Source of the DNA: an uncultured Eubacteriales bacterium
Lineage (GTDB): Bacteria; Bacillota; Clostridia; Oscillospirales; Acutalibacteraceae
Direction: 5' to 3'
NCBI GenBank assembly: GCA_900314795.1
Contig: OMWP01000003.1
Coordinates: 39,604 to 103,603, forward strand
DNA: 64,000 nucleotides
A program made the position numbers and the translations under genes. The notes beneath the pieces were generated by a model. The model did not search any database and had not been told where the DNA came from. It saw nothing but the letters and a program-made list of their open reading frames with translations. Numbering within the stretch: the first letter of the stretch is position 1; each line of letters begins with the position of its first letter. Shown in pieces: positions 16,528 through 26,100 of the stretch.

Positions 16528-18267
16528 TCAAGATGATATTTTGATAGAGAATGCGCTTCGGTTAAAGCTCATGGTGGTCAGATGGTGCCTGTTGTCACCC
16601 AGCTTTTCCATATAGGCGGAAACCGCGAAGGAAGCAAGGGAAGTAACGCTCACATCTTCTTCCGAGATATCGAAGAGAATGCCGTCATCCTTAGTGATGA
16701 TCTTGATCTGATCGGGATGCAAAAAGATCGTAAACTCGCTGAGAACCTTTTTATCCTCGTTTTTCTCGCGAATGAGGATATACAGCTCTTCGACCAGCAA
16801 TTTGATTTTTCCTATCGTGCGCTTGTCATACTCATGCTTCTGCAACAGCGCTTCCACGTCCTTTTGCAGAGCGATGATCTGCTCCGGTTCTACGGAAAGA
16901 TGGAACAGGTAGGAGTTTTCGTCTCCGGGTACCTTAGAGAGCAGCAGCGGACAGTCCTTTTTGCCGTAACGCACGACCAGATAGAGCAGCAGCAGCGCGT
17001 AGGCGACAGCCGGAGCCGCGGCAATACCGATGAACATACCGGTTATACCGAATATTTTTCCGATGATCACAGCCAGACCGACGCTGAAAATGACGTCTCT
17101 CAGCGCGCATACCGCCAGCCCCAGTCCGATCCTCTCTATGACCAGATAATAAGAGGTGAGCAGATACAGGATACTGATAAAGGTGGAGCCAAACGCTGTT
17201 ATCCTTACGCCGGTCACGACCCAGCCGGCAAGCATGGGATCCGCTATGTTCAAAAATTGCGGGACAAACGGCGCGACGATCAACAGAACCACTGTGACGA
17301 TAATGCCTTCGATAACGGCGGTCTTGTTCGCCAGGGAGAAGCTGGAACGAAGTCCTTTATGATTCTGTTCTCCGACGTAAACGCTGAAGATGGGGCCGAC
17401 AGCCTGACCGATGCCGTCAAAGAGCAGCTGGAATTCGCGGCACAGGGTAACGGCGGATGCCAGTATCAGGTACTCGGGGCCGAACTGCGCGCTGATAAAA
17501 GCGTTGAGCGCGGCAGTGAAGATCGCCAGGAAAAGATAGGAGCTCGAGTCGATGATGCTGTAGCGGATAACATCCTTCATGATACCGAAGGAGAAATACA
17601 GATTCCATCGCAGGGAATTGCTTTTTTTAGCGAAATGAATCAGCAGGATCAGGATAGAAACAGCATTGAACAGGAACGACGCCAGTCCGATACCGCGGAT
17701 TCCCATGATAGGACTGAGGATGATAGAAAGCGCAATGTTTCCCAGACCCTGCGCCGCGGTAGCGATCGTGGAGATAGCCTCGTCGCCGTCGCTGTACACC
17801 ATATTGGCGATGAGCATTTGGAAGGGCAGGATCAGGATCGTAAAACGCATCCAGAACAGATAACCGAGGGCTTGCTCCAGAACCGATTGGGGAGGGGAGT
17901 AGCTGCGCAGATAAAGCTCTCCGAAAAAGGTGAACACCAGGAACAGGAGAACCCCTACGATAACAGACATCAGCACACCAAAGCCAAATGCCTGATCCGC
18001 TCGATCCTTATTGAATTTACCCATCTCCTTAGCGTACAGCAGGGGGATACCGATGGAGATGACGGAGCCGAAAAAGACAGCGAGCGAGTAGAGCGGCGTC
18101 ACCAGCGTGATCCCCGCCACAGCGTCGGAGCCGATGGCGGCGCCCGCGATGACAGAATCGGACATCAATAGGATCGACGCTACCATCATGGTCAGCGTAC
18201 CGCCTAAAAGCATTGAGAAATATTTTTTTGACATCAGCGTCGACTGACGTTTAGCGTTTTTTTGCAT
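16528..18267 (-). CDS. MATE-family transporter fused to a degenerate GHKL/anti-sigma-like domain
   Basis: A 579-residue protein. Residues 1 to about 432 are a MATE transporter with twelve hydrophobic helices. The remaining about 145 residues are soluble and follow the layout of an anti-sigma kinase: KIKLLVEELYILIREKN matches the N-box helix, TKDDGILFDIS the G1 region, and ASFAVSAYMEKLGDNRHHLTT the end of the domain. However the Mg-binding Asn of the N-box is replaced (EELYILI against EELYVNV) and the glycine-rich lid is absent, so ATP binding is unlikely. The operon also encodes a complete kinase, a STAS protein and a phosphatase, which makes the tail a plausible docking site for the STAS protein. 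Start ATG 18267 is preferred over GTG 18279, which overlaps the AGGAG. Confidence 0.8.
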   Translation of the reverse strand: MQKNAKRQSTLMSKKYFSMLLGGTLTMMVASILLMSDSVIAGAAIGSDAVAGITLVTPLYSLAVFFGSVISIGIPLLYAKEMGKFNKDRADQAFGFGVLMSVIVGVLLFLVFTFFGELYLRSYSPPQSVLEQALGYLFWMRFTILILPFQMLIANMVYSDGDEAISTIATAAQGLGNIALSIILSPIMGIRGIGLASFLFNAVSILILLIHFAKKSNSLRWNLYFSFGIMKDVIRYSIIDSSSYLFLAIFTAALNAFISAQFGPEYLILASAVTLCREFQLLFDGIGQAVGPIFSVYVGEQNHKGLRSSFSLANKTAVIEGIIVTVVLLIVAPFVPQFLNIADPMLAGWVVTGVRITAFGSTFISILYLLTSYYLVIERIGLGLAVCALRDVIFSVGLAVIIGKIFGITGMFIGIAAAPAVAYALLLLYLVVRYGKKDCPLLLSKVPGDENSYLFHLSVEPEQIIALQKDVEALLQKHEYDKRTIGKIKLLVEELYILIREKNEDKKVLSEFTIFLHPDQIKIITKDDGILFDISEEDVSVTSLASFAVSAYMEKLGDNRHHLTTMSFNRSAFSIKISS

Positions 18268-18342
18268 TGGATGTATCACTCCTTTTTAAGCGACGATACG
18301 GTTGCTTTTATCATGATATCGGTCTGCTGATGCTGCTGACGA

Positions 18343-19308
18343 TCAGAATACGGTGTCCACAACGACCATCACGCTTCCTGCTACGATCCCGAGCAGGAAA
18401 AGATACTGGGTTTTGCTGACCTTTTCTTTCATGAAAACGCGGCCTCCGATCATGACAAAGATCGGGTATACAGCCAGCAACGGATCGGTAGAAACGGAAT
18501 TGATCGCCATTGCGTAGCTGTAAAAGACGACTCCGATGTTATCTGTCAGCGCCCCGAGGATGCGGGGAGCGCTTTTCTTGGTGAACGGATTGTACGCCTT
18601 CTTTTCCTTGATGAGGATATAGATCCAGAACCCGAGGGCAAACGCCGCGTATTCCATGCCGACGATGATGATGCTGTCGCCCTCGGGCATAGCGTAGCCA
18701 TAGGTGGTGTCCAGACAAACCCCCGTGACGATCGTCTCCAAAGCGTCTGCGATCGAGAAGACGACCGGAAAAATCAGCGTCCCCAGACCGCGGCTCATCC
18801 ACTTGGCTTTTTGATACTGCGGGTTGCTTCGGTGAGCCTTATTACGAACGATCGATAGCAGGATAATGCTGATCAAAATCACCAGTATGCCCAATGATCG
18901 TAACGGCGTTAACAGCTTTGCGACGGAATCGACCCTTCCGAGTATCAGATAAACGATGATCAGCAATACGGTAGATGTGCCGCCGCTGATACCCTCTACG
19001 GGGGACTGCACCGTCGCCTCGTTGTAGACGTAGCCTTTGTACGAGATGGTGTTGACGACGGCGTATACAATGCCGAAAAGCGTCATGGGCCAGTACCTGA
19101 CGGCGCTTTCCCAGATAGTAAACGGTTCGTCCCGTATGATCAGATAGACAAGAGCGATCACAAAAAACACGAGCCCGACGCAGACCGAGAATTTTAAGCA
19201 GATATGCTTTTCCTTCTCATCGTGCACACCGGCTTTATACAGTAAGCAGGATGCCGACCACATCAGTATCGCCGCGACAACGAATATTAACCAAACGATA
19301 TTATTCAA
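18343..19308 (-). CDS. DMT/EamA-like membrane transporter
   Basis: A polytopic protein of about 321 residues with roughly ten hydrophobic helices arranged as two halves, as in the drug/metabolite transporter superfamily; motifs near the end (PIFVMIGGRVFMKEKVSKTQYLFLLGIVAGSVMVV) are typical of EamA proteins. It is the first gene of the five-gene minus-strand operon whose other members are the MATE fusion, the phosphatase, the STAS protein and the kinase. The start is uncertain: TTG 19308 lies 11 bases after a perfect AGGAGG (19320-19325 on the minus strand), while an earlier TTG at 19332 has no such site. Substrate unknown. Confidence 0.75.
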   Translation of the reverse strand: MNNIVWLIFVVAAILMWSASCLLYKAGVHDEKEKHICLKFSVCVGLVFFVIALVYLIIRDEPFTIWESAVRYWPMTLFGIVYAVVNTISYKGYVYNEATVQSPVEGISGGTSTVLLIIVYLILGRVDSVAKLLTPLRSLGILVILISIILLSIVRNKAHRSNPQYQKAKWMSRGLGTLIFPVVFSIADALETIVTGVCLDTTYGYAMPEGDSIIIVGMEYAAFALGFWIYILIKEKKAYNPFTKKSAPRILGALTDNIGVVFYSYAMAINSVSTDPLLAVYPIFVMIGGRVFMKEKVSKTQYLFLLGIVAGSVMVVVDTVF

Positions 19309-19372
19309 TGAATAATAAACCTCCTGAGCCAAAGCCTGAGAATGATTTCAGGCTGACGCATTTTGATAAAAA

Positions 19373-19401
19373 AGTATAGAGTTACGAGAAAAACTTACCA
19401 A
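19373..19401 (-). promoter_or_regulatory. Promoter of the MATE/SpoIIE operon
   Basis: On the minus strand TTGGTA (19401-19396), a 17-base spacer and TATACT (19378-19373), about 65 bases before the probable start of the first operon gene. Confidence 0.5.
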
Positions 19402-19599
19402 TATTCATATTTTATCATATCTTATGACAAGCTACAATCCAAAAAAGCGCTCCATTTTTGGTGAATATGCACATATAATTCCTTTTGCGAAGCAGATTTT
19501 CGGGTGTTTCTTCTTGCTTTGCTACGACTTGTCATCGTCATTGCTCCTGTTTTGTATGCCGTCGCAGAACTCCCCGACAAACGCGAACAGCGGGGGAGA

Positions 19600-19890
19600 A
19601 GGAGCGGATCAGATACGCACTCCACCGTTTCTTAGGGAGCGAGGAGAGCGAATATAACTATCAGGCTTTAAAACTGTTTATGCTCGGGGCAATCCACCGA
19701 GCCTTCCATCCCGGATGTAAATTTGAAACTATGCTCTGCTTGGTGGGCGGTCAGGGCGCGGGCAAAAGTACGTTCTTCCGCTTCATGGCAGTCCGGGATG
19801 AGTGGTTCTCCGACGATCTTCGTAATCTTGACGACGAGAACGTCTACCGCAAGCTGCAGGGTCACTGGATCATCGAGATGATCGCTTCAC
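19600..19890 (+). pseudogene. VapE-like ATPase fragment (relic of a mobilizable element)
   Basis: This stretch encodes an internal piece of the same protein that is intact at 41723-43132. It starts at RIRYALHRFLG, keeps the Walker A region LVGGQGAGKSTFFRF and runs to KLQGHWIIEM, then loses homology; both the N-terminal third and the C-terminal half are missing. At DNA level it resembles 42150-42440 with many synonymous differences, so it is an old relative rather than a recent copy. No start codon belongs to it. The bases from 19402 to 19600 hold no recognised gene. Confidence 0.75.
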
Positions 19891-19909
19891 TATACAGTAT
19901 GGCGGAAAA

Positions 19910-20108
19910 GGGCACGCGTGCCGTTGACATCTCGGTTGACGTTTGGTTGACATCTCGGTTGACAGCAGAAAGCCTGATAAACAGTGGCTTTTCAGCATTT
20001 GTAAACCATGTAAACCAATATTAGTAAGAGAATAATAATATAGCGAATGGGGACAAGCTGTGTTGATTAAAAAAGTTTTTGCCCTCGGTTGACAGTTGAC
20101 GGTTGACA
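19910..20108 (+). repeat. GTTGAC repeat cluster, diverged copy of the 43.1-43.3 kb region
   Basis: Several copies of a GTTGAC core occur at 19910-19965 and again at about 20085-20110. The intervening bases (AAGCCTGATAAAC, TTTGTAAACCATGTAAACC, GGGGACAAGC, TGTTGATT, CCCTCGGTTGAC) match 43190-43330 step by step. This is the downstream flank of the VapE-like gene, brought next to the VapE fragment by a deletion of about 0.7 kb relative to the intact copy. Confidence 0.7.
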
Positions 20109-20303
20109 GGCGCGTGCGCCTTATAGACTTCCTACGCTTGATTGGCTGACAATGAAAAAGCTTCACTGTCAAAATTTACTTATGATATTTTCGAGCTTGC
20201 GGACAACAATAGTATTGCGGCGTGATTCTCCGATGATGAATCGGTTCAGTTTGATCGCGCTGACAAAGGGCTGTATTGTGGTCTGACAGTTTCTCCTGAC
20301 ACG

Positions 20304-20355
20304 GTATCGCGGCAGGGGGGATAGGGGAGAAAGTCCCCGCTGTCTGCCGCGGTAC
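20304..20355 (+). promoter_or_regulatory. Strong hairpin in the spore-protein leader
   Basis: GTATCGCGGCAG (20304-20315) pairs with CTGCCGCGGTAC (20344-20355), with an inner GGGGA/TCCCC helix. It ends 28 bases before the ATG of the spore-protein gene and lies within its leader. No T tract follows, so it is not a terminator; a role in mRNA stability or translation is possible. Confidence 0.45.
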
Positions 20356-20383
20356 TGCCCCAAATCTGAAAAGGAGAAATACC

Positions 20384-20638
20384 ATGTCCAAGAGCAATAT
20401 CGTTGTTCCCGAGGCAAAGGACGCGCTGGAGCGCTTCAAGATGGAAGCCGCTAACGAAGTCGGCGTCAACCTCAAGCAGGGCTATAACGGTGACCTGACC
20501 TCCAAGCAGGCAGGCTCCATCGGCGGTCAGATGGTCAACGTCATGTGTCCTGTACGACAAGCAGTAATACTCAGGAATAATCAGACTTGTTATGATCATC
20601 TGGAGAAGGTTACATACACCTACGGGCTGGTGGTATAA
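20384..20638 (+). CDS. Alpha/beta-type small acid-soluble spore protein with unusual C-terminal tail
   Basis: The first about 55 residues are a clear alpha/beta-type SASP, a spore-core protein that coats DNA: IVVPEAKDALERFKMEAANEVGV, then NGDLTSKQAGSIGGQMV with the conserved GSIGGQM segment. Ordinary members end shortly after that point. Here the frame runs on for about 32 more residues (CPVRQAVILRNNQ... to YTYGLVV). A one-base shift at about 20546 would instead give VLYDKQ and a stop at 20565-20567, which looks like a normal SASP end. The same tail is found again at 26.6 kb. RBS AAGGAG precedes ATG 20384. The SASP call is firm; whether the tail is translated is open. Confidence 0.8.
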   Translation: MSKSNIVVPEAKDALERFKMEAANEVGVNLKQGYNGDLTSKQAGSIGGQMVNVMCPVRQAVILRNNQTCYDHLEKVTYTYGLVV

Positions 20639-20735
20639 CCCCTTGAAATCCCCATAAATAAGTCGTTATTAAGCAATTGCATACAATGAATTCAGGGAGC
20701 AGTCATCTCGAACTGCTCCCTGTGCTTTTCTGTTA
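20536..20735. repeat. Direct repeat copy 1 (spore-protein 3' end plus terminator)
   Basis: From CAACGTCATG to the terminator this segment matches 26582-26778 in order: the tail region, a gap of AT-rich sequence and a hairpin followed by TGTGCTTTTC. The two copies bracket about 6 kb that holds the in-frame-stop gene, its partner and the STAND NTPase. Confidence 0.7.
20695..20727 (+). terminator. Terminator after the spore-protein gene
   Basis: GGGAGCAGT (20695-20703) pairs with ACTGCTCCC (20712-20720), followed by TGTGCTTTTC. From here to 20980 the sequence is AT-rich with no gene seen. Confidence 0.65.
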
Positions 20736-20981
20736 TTCAATTCCTATAGTAACGATTGCAGATCACCTTTTCTCTGCAGAAATATCAATTCCAATATTTA
20801 GTTTTGCATATCATCAACTATAAGAAACCGTCTCTGTTTCGATATAATTCCAATCTCGAAAAATAGATCCTAAAATGAGCAGTTTTATTTGTCACTTGTA
20901 CTCCTAAATGGTATTATTTCCATTCGTAGGTAGTCAGGTCAAATGAAAGCATCTATGATCGATTCCCACGAGAAAATCGAA

Positions 20982-22754
20982 CTAATTCCATCTCCATGAG
21001 TACTCGGGTTTCAATTCTTTTTTGTCGCTGTTGTCTTCGTGATTTCTCTTTCCCAACAAAACATCTTCACGAGATACTGTGGGATCGAACCAATCGGCTT
21101 TCTCGAGCGCCCATTCTATCCATTCCTTTTCTTGTTCATTTAGATCGGGTTTTGACGCTACTTCATTGACATAAGCACGGATTTTGCGGGCTTTGTCATA
21201 ATCATCCGCAGCGTTGCATAAACCGTTCACTCTTTTGATTTCTTCGTTTTTCAGTTCTCTGCGCTGTTCACGTAAACGCTTTTCTTCCTCTTCTTTTCGA
21301 ATTCGCTCTTCACGTTTCAGCCTCTCCTGGCGATTAACCTCTGATTTCTCGTAAAGGGAAATCAGGATGTTTCCAAGTTGGTTTTCCAGCACGTTCTTAT
21401 CAGAATCCTTGTAAACCTGCTTATCAAATACCGATAAACGCAGCTTTCCGTTGAAGAGATAGTCGTACTTCCTAATTTGAGGTTTAGATGCCCAGTTATG
21501 TAAGCGTATATTTTTCTCGTACTTCTCGATCTCCTTCAATTCATCCGGTGTCTTGACATGAATGACCTGTGTTTCATCCTCATAGATTTTGAATGTTACG
21601 CGTTCGCCCAGAATCATTACGGAGAAATCATCGTTGACCTTGCCTCCTAACTGCTCGATCGCATAGAAAAGATCATTAAACAGCGCATATACACGAGGGC
21701 GTGTTTCATTTGAAATATCCCTGAACAACGGCGGTTCACCTTCCGGAATAGAATTGTAATAGGGATCTCTTTTTCGTGTCCGCTTTTCTTCTCTTGAGTG
21801 GCTTTTCGCCCAACGATTGATATCAGTCTGATTCTTTTTGATTGCTGGATGCGTTTTAGAGGAACTGTTCAGAATACCGGCGGCTACGGTTATGATTTGA
21901 TCTCTTGTTATATCGGAGAGAGAAGACAAAAGAGGCTTCTCATGCAATTCTTCACTGATTGCTCCGACCGAGCGAAATGCTGTCAGACACTCTGGTGCAT
22001 CGCTGTCTTGCAGGGGGAGCTTTGGAGGATTCTGACCGGCAAAGAAAGGTTTCCAATAGCTCATAGCGGGCTTGGAAATATCCATGAGTTTATACGCTTG
22101 CCGTATGGTGTTTTCACTCAATCCGTAATTCTTAGCAATGTTGACGATGTAATCGGACCATAATTCTTCGTATAGTTTCTTGCGTTTGATCGTGACTAAT
22201 ATTGAATCCAGCTTGATTTCTTGTCCTGTCGGAGGATATTCATTGGCACTCTCAATAGCATTAGATTTAGTTAGACTTGATGCTTTGATTGGGGAGAAGG
22301 TTTTCGATGCACTGCTGTTTTGATTCTTTACTGATTTCTTTTCTTTTTTCGATTTCGCGGTAATTTCCTTTGCTGTTTGGGTTGCCTCTTCATCAATTAC
22401 CGGAAGCATAATCTCTTTCGAAACTGAATCGGGTAATGGTGTTCTCTGCACATCCTTACCTGCCGCAAGACTGCCCCAATAAGAGTTGGTCGGCAACGGA
22501 ATACCGGCATCTTCTTATGCTTTCTTTAACTTATCGTAAGGAACATTATATTTTTTGGCGGTTTTTCCCGCCGCATTTGTCCATATCTCATCATACAATT
22601 CCTGTGCCGCAAAAGGCGTCATTTTGTATACGTTCATAATGCTTTCCTCCTTCCTTGCTAAAATGATTCTTTCTTCCAGCCACAGCTTCCCGGCGTGAAG
22701 CTGTTCCATTTCTCTTTCATATTGTGCTTTGCTTTGAGTCACCTCTTTCATCAC
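20982..22754 (-). pseudogene. HTH-repeat protein gene with an in-frame stop
   Basis: On the minus strand one frame runs from ATG 22754 to the TAA before 20982 and is broken only once, by TAA at 22517-22515. The break falls inside a repeated domain: the first copy reads AQELYDEIWTNAAGKTAKKYNVPYDKLKKA-stop-EDAGIPLPTNSYWGSLAAGK, and a second copy downstream reads KLYEELWSDYIVNIAKNYGLSENTIRQAYKLM...KPAMSYW. The match across the stop shows it was once one protein of about 590 residues with two winged/HTH-like repeats and a lysine/glutamate-rich coiled C-terminal half. A downstream restart at a TTG (22496) is possible but unconvincing. Function not recognised; the repeats suggest DNA binding. It overlaps the upstream gene by ATGA. 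Confidence 0.6.
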
Positions 22755-23074
22755 TTGTCGCCACGTAATAAAAAACTCAAGTCCTTCTTCATGGATGTAA
22801 ACTCGCTGATAATCGTTTCGAGATTATGCTCGATACCCTGCACCTGTACTTCGTTGATCTTACCATGCTTATACGCAATCAGTCGCTCAGGAACAATTGC
22901 ATAGCTCCAGCTGTCCGTATACCGATCTTCGTTGTGGACAGCAAACCCGATCGGAAGCTTTTCCTCACGCATACCTCGGCTCAGTATAATGGGAGAGATA
23001 CCCAAATAATCAGCTGCGATCTTGCAGGTTATCTTATCCATGCTTCTGATATCATCATCCGTATATTTCGTCAA
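22751..23074 (-). CDS. Small putative DNA-binding protein
   Basis: A 107-residue protein beginning MTKYTDDDIRSMDKITCKIAADYLGIS. The N-terminal region, with an acidic start followed by KIAADYLGISPIILSRGMREEKLPIG, resembles an excisionase/MerR-like winged helix used to pick target sites in mobile elements. The C-terminal half is charged and helical. Its stop overlaps the start of the broken gene downstream, so the two formed one operon. The exact family is not recognised. Confidence 0.6.
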   Translation of the reverse strand: MTKYTDDDIRSMDKITCKIAADYLGISPIILSRGMREEKLPIGFAVHNEDRYTDSWSYAIVPERLIAYKHGKINEVQVQGIEHNLETIISEFTSMKKDLSFLLRGDK

Positions 23075-23132
23075 ACCGTTTCACCTCTTTTCATTTAGAA
23101 TAGTATTATATCCAGTCGAGTAATACAATAAT

Positions 23133-26100
23133 CTATTCGTCAGTTTGGTTATACATATTCATTGCTTGCAAATATGCTTCTAGTAACTCTTTGCTTTCTT
23201 CATCCTCTTCATTAAAACCAAAAGGACACTTTTCGCATTTTGACATATAGTCACTTTTTCCTGTGTTTTTAAATTCTCTAATTATAGCTCCGTTTTCAAT
23301 TTGATAGTGATTATCGCAGGCATTTGAAAAACCAGAATGTGGGATAAATCTTTCTGAAAATGCAAAGTATTTGAGATAATACTTATTCTTTAGTTGGTCC
23401 AATTCATGTTTTCGTATCATTGTGATACTTTGAATATCCGAACGATAAATGTTTGATTTATTATTATCACAAATAATAACCGTTTCACCATTTAGATTAA
23501 GCCACTCGCACTTTGCGTAATCAAATGTAAGGTCTAATTCTTTAATAACGATAGGAGGCGGAAGAATTAATCTTGATTGAGATTGTGAATCATGATTAGC
23601 AACAAAACAGTCAACATAATAGCATCTGGTATTAGTAGGAAGCTCAGCATAATCATCCAAGTTAATTTTAGCTGTATCTATTTCGATAGTATAATACCTG
23701 TTTCTTCCGGTATCATCTAAGTTATAGCTTTCATTGAATGTTGCATATATGTTGCAATCGTCAGAATTCAGCAAATCATCGTTCGCAGTTCTTTCAGACA
23801 CCTTTGTAACAACAGCAATCGGACACCATTCAATTCCTTGATATAAAACTGGTTCATTGATTATTCTTAATAAGTGTTCTCTGACTGCGGTAATATCATT
23901 TGCCCAACTCTCATTCTTCTCTCCTTCATAATCGAATACTTTATGAATTCGATTTTTCAGATCATATGAAGCCTTGCTGAAACTACTTATGGGTGAGATG
24001 ATATCATAATCTATATATTCAAGAGGATCATATGTTCTTAGTCCAACATAATCCGACTTAGAAGAGTAGTTGATTAATTCGTTGAGATAATAATTACACA
24101 TAAGGCTTCCTAAGAATCTTTGTGAAGTTATCTTCAGAACTTTTGATAAATAAGTACTTGTAAAGCGTCGTAGATCCGAGTGATTATTTTCATCTTCAAC
24201 AAATTGATATTCTTGAACAACTTCATTATATACACCTTGGATTATTGAAAATAATTCATTGGGACTAAAACACTTTTCTGTATCAAAATCCGGTGTCACT
24301 ACACCGTATACTTTATCCTCAAATCCGCTGTAACCGCTACACTCTCCATTAATCATACAATGGAATTTTGCGTCAGCTTTTTCATTCCAGTCTTTAACAA
24401 GTTTTTTATCAGCTTTTAGGAAATGGTCATGCATTTCAATTTCATAGTTTTCATTGGAAACATAATTAACTCTAAAACCAATCCAATACTGTTGAAACAT
24501 ATCAGCGTAGTCAAGATGATAGTAAAGGCTTTTTGTGTGGTTGGTATGGAGGAATTCTTCGGCAACATTCCTTTTTGAATAATGAATATAGCTCTTTTGT
24601 ATCGGAGGATACAAAAAGCAATATCCTAAAATCATACTATTTGTTTCAACAGGATCATTAAGTATAGCACTAAAGAAAGGGATAAGGAGATCGCTATGTT
24701 TAATGCTCTGAAAGGAGAGTGCCTTTATAATACATAGCTTAATATAATCATCTTGGATTTGAGGGTAAACATCTACCAACAATTCAATATATCCATCAAA
24801 GCGTAAAGCTATTTCAAATAGAATTTTTGTAGCGATTTTTCTCGAGCTCTCATTCGGAATACATGAAACCCATAACGCATACCAAAAGTACTCTTTTAAT
24901 CGTGAACAATCTTGCTTGATATGTTTCAATAGCATCAGTGTATTAATGAGGTGTTGCTGAGTATCATCATACAACGGATCAGCATAGTGTTTCGCAATAT
25001 CTATTAAACATTTCTGATTATTCAACAAAATGTCATTCAAATGATTTGTGCAGTTGTATACTCGTTCGTCATAACCTGCAAAGGAAACGAATCTTTGGGT
25101 AATTGATAATTTTGAACTAATGTGTTTGTTGAACACTTCGATTTGATCTTCTGATATTTTTATCTTTCGAAACAAGTCAGTATTTAAAGAAGTTTTCAAA
25201 TACGTAGATCCAATTAGCAACAAGGCCTTTGAGATATCTTCATGATAATAATCAAACAAAGCCATAATTAGATGTTCACGCAAACCTATACGATCCTTTA
25301 ACCTTTGTATTACCGCTGTTTCATCTTGAGGATTTGATTGCAACTCCTGAATAAAACAACGAGCAAGAAGATAGTTCAGTATAGTTTCGTTTGCAAAATA
25401 ATAAACATCATCATAGCAATCAATAAATCCATGTTGCTCCATTTCGTTGATGAACAAATTACAATCAGTGATAACGCCTTCGATATTATCTTTAGTAAAA
25501 CGAGTACTATTATCATTATAAAGTTGTTTTACACAAACTTTTGTGTCCTGCCATACCTTTTTACTGATAGTATTCTTTATATAGTTTTCTATCAAATAAT
25601 TTGCGGTGGAAATCATTTTGAGATTCTTATTCTCCGGCAGTATTCCGGCAGTTTTTACCAGCATTTTGAGCCATAATGCGTTATTTGAGTATAGGATTTC
25701 TTCAAATTCAAAAATATCCAATCCATAATTCAAAACAAGATTGCTTACAGTATTATCATAACTAACACCCAGAAACTCACGCTGAGATGATACCATCTCT
25801 TCGAGCATCGCTAAAACAGAGTCTTTTATTGCGTTAGTGCGGTATGTTATAAATAATCTTCCGTAACCTTGATTCAAAAACTGAGTTAGTTTTGCAACAT
25901 ACTCTACTTGTGCAGAATCATCTAATTCATTATAAGCATCTATCACAAGAACAAAGTCCTCGTGAGAAGCTATTGATAGTATTTCATCCCACGGTATTTG
26001 GCTGTCAATACTTAGAAATTTCCCATATAAACACAAATGCTTAACGTGATGATCGGTTAGTTTTTTCTCGATATAATGCACATAATGGCTTTTTCCCATA

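Noticed and set aside
16582-18171. 529-codon plus-strand frame opposite the MATE gene
   Set aside because: The encoded sequence is a low-complexity Asp/Arg/Gln pattern with no domain, and the minus strand has a clear MATE protein with an RBS.
19422-19625. 67-codon minus-strand frame near the VapE relic (MTMTSRSKARRNTRK...)
   Set aside because: It has an AGGAG-like site but no recognised family and overlaps the promoter region of the neighbouring operon; evidence too weak to list.
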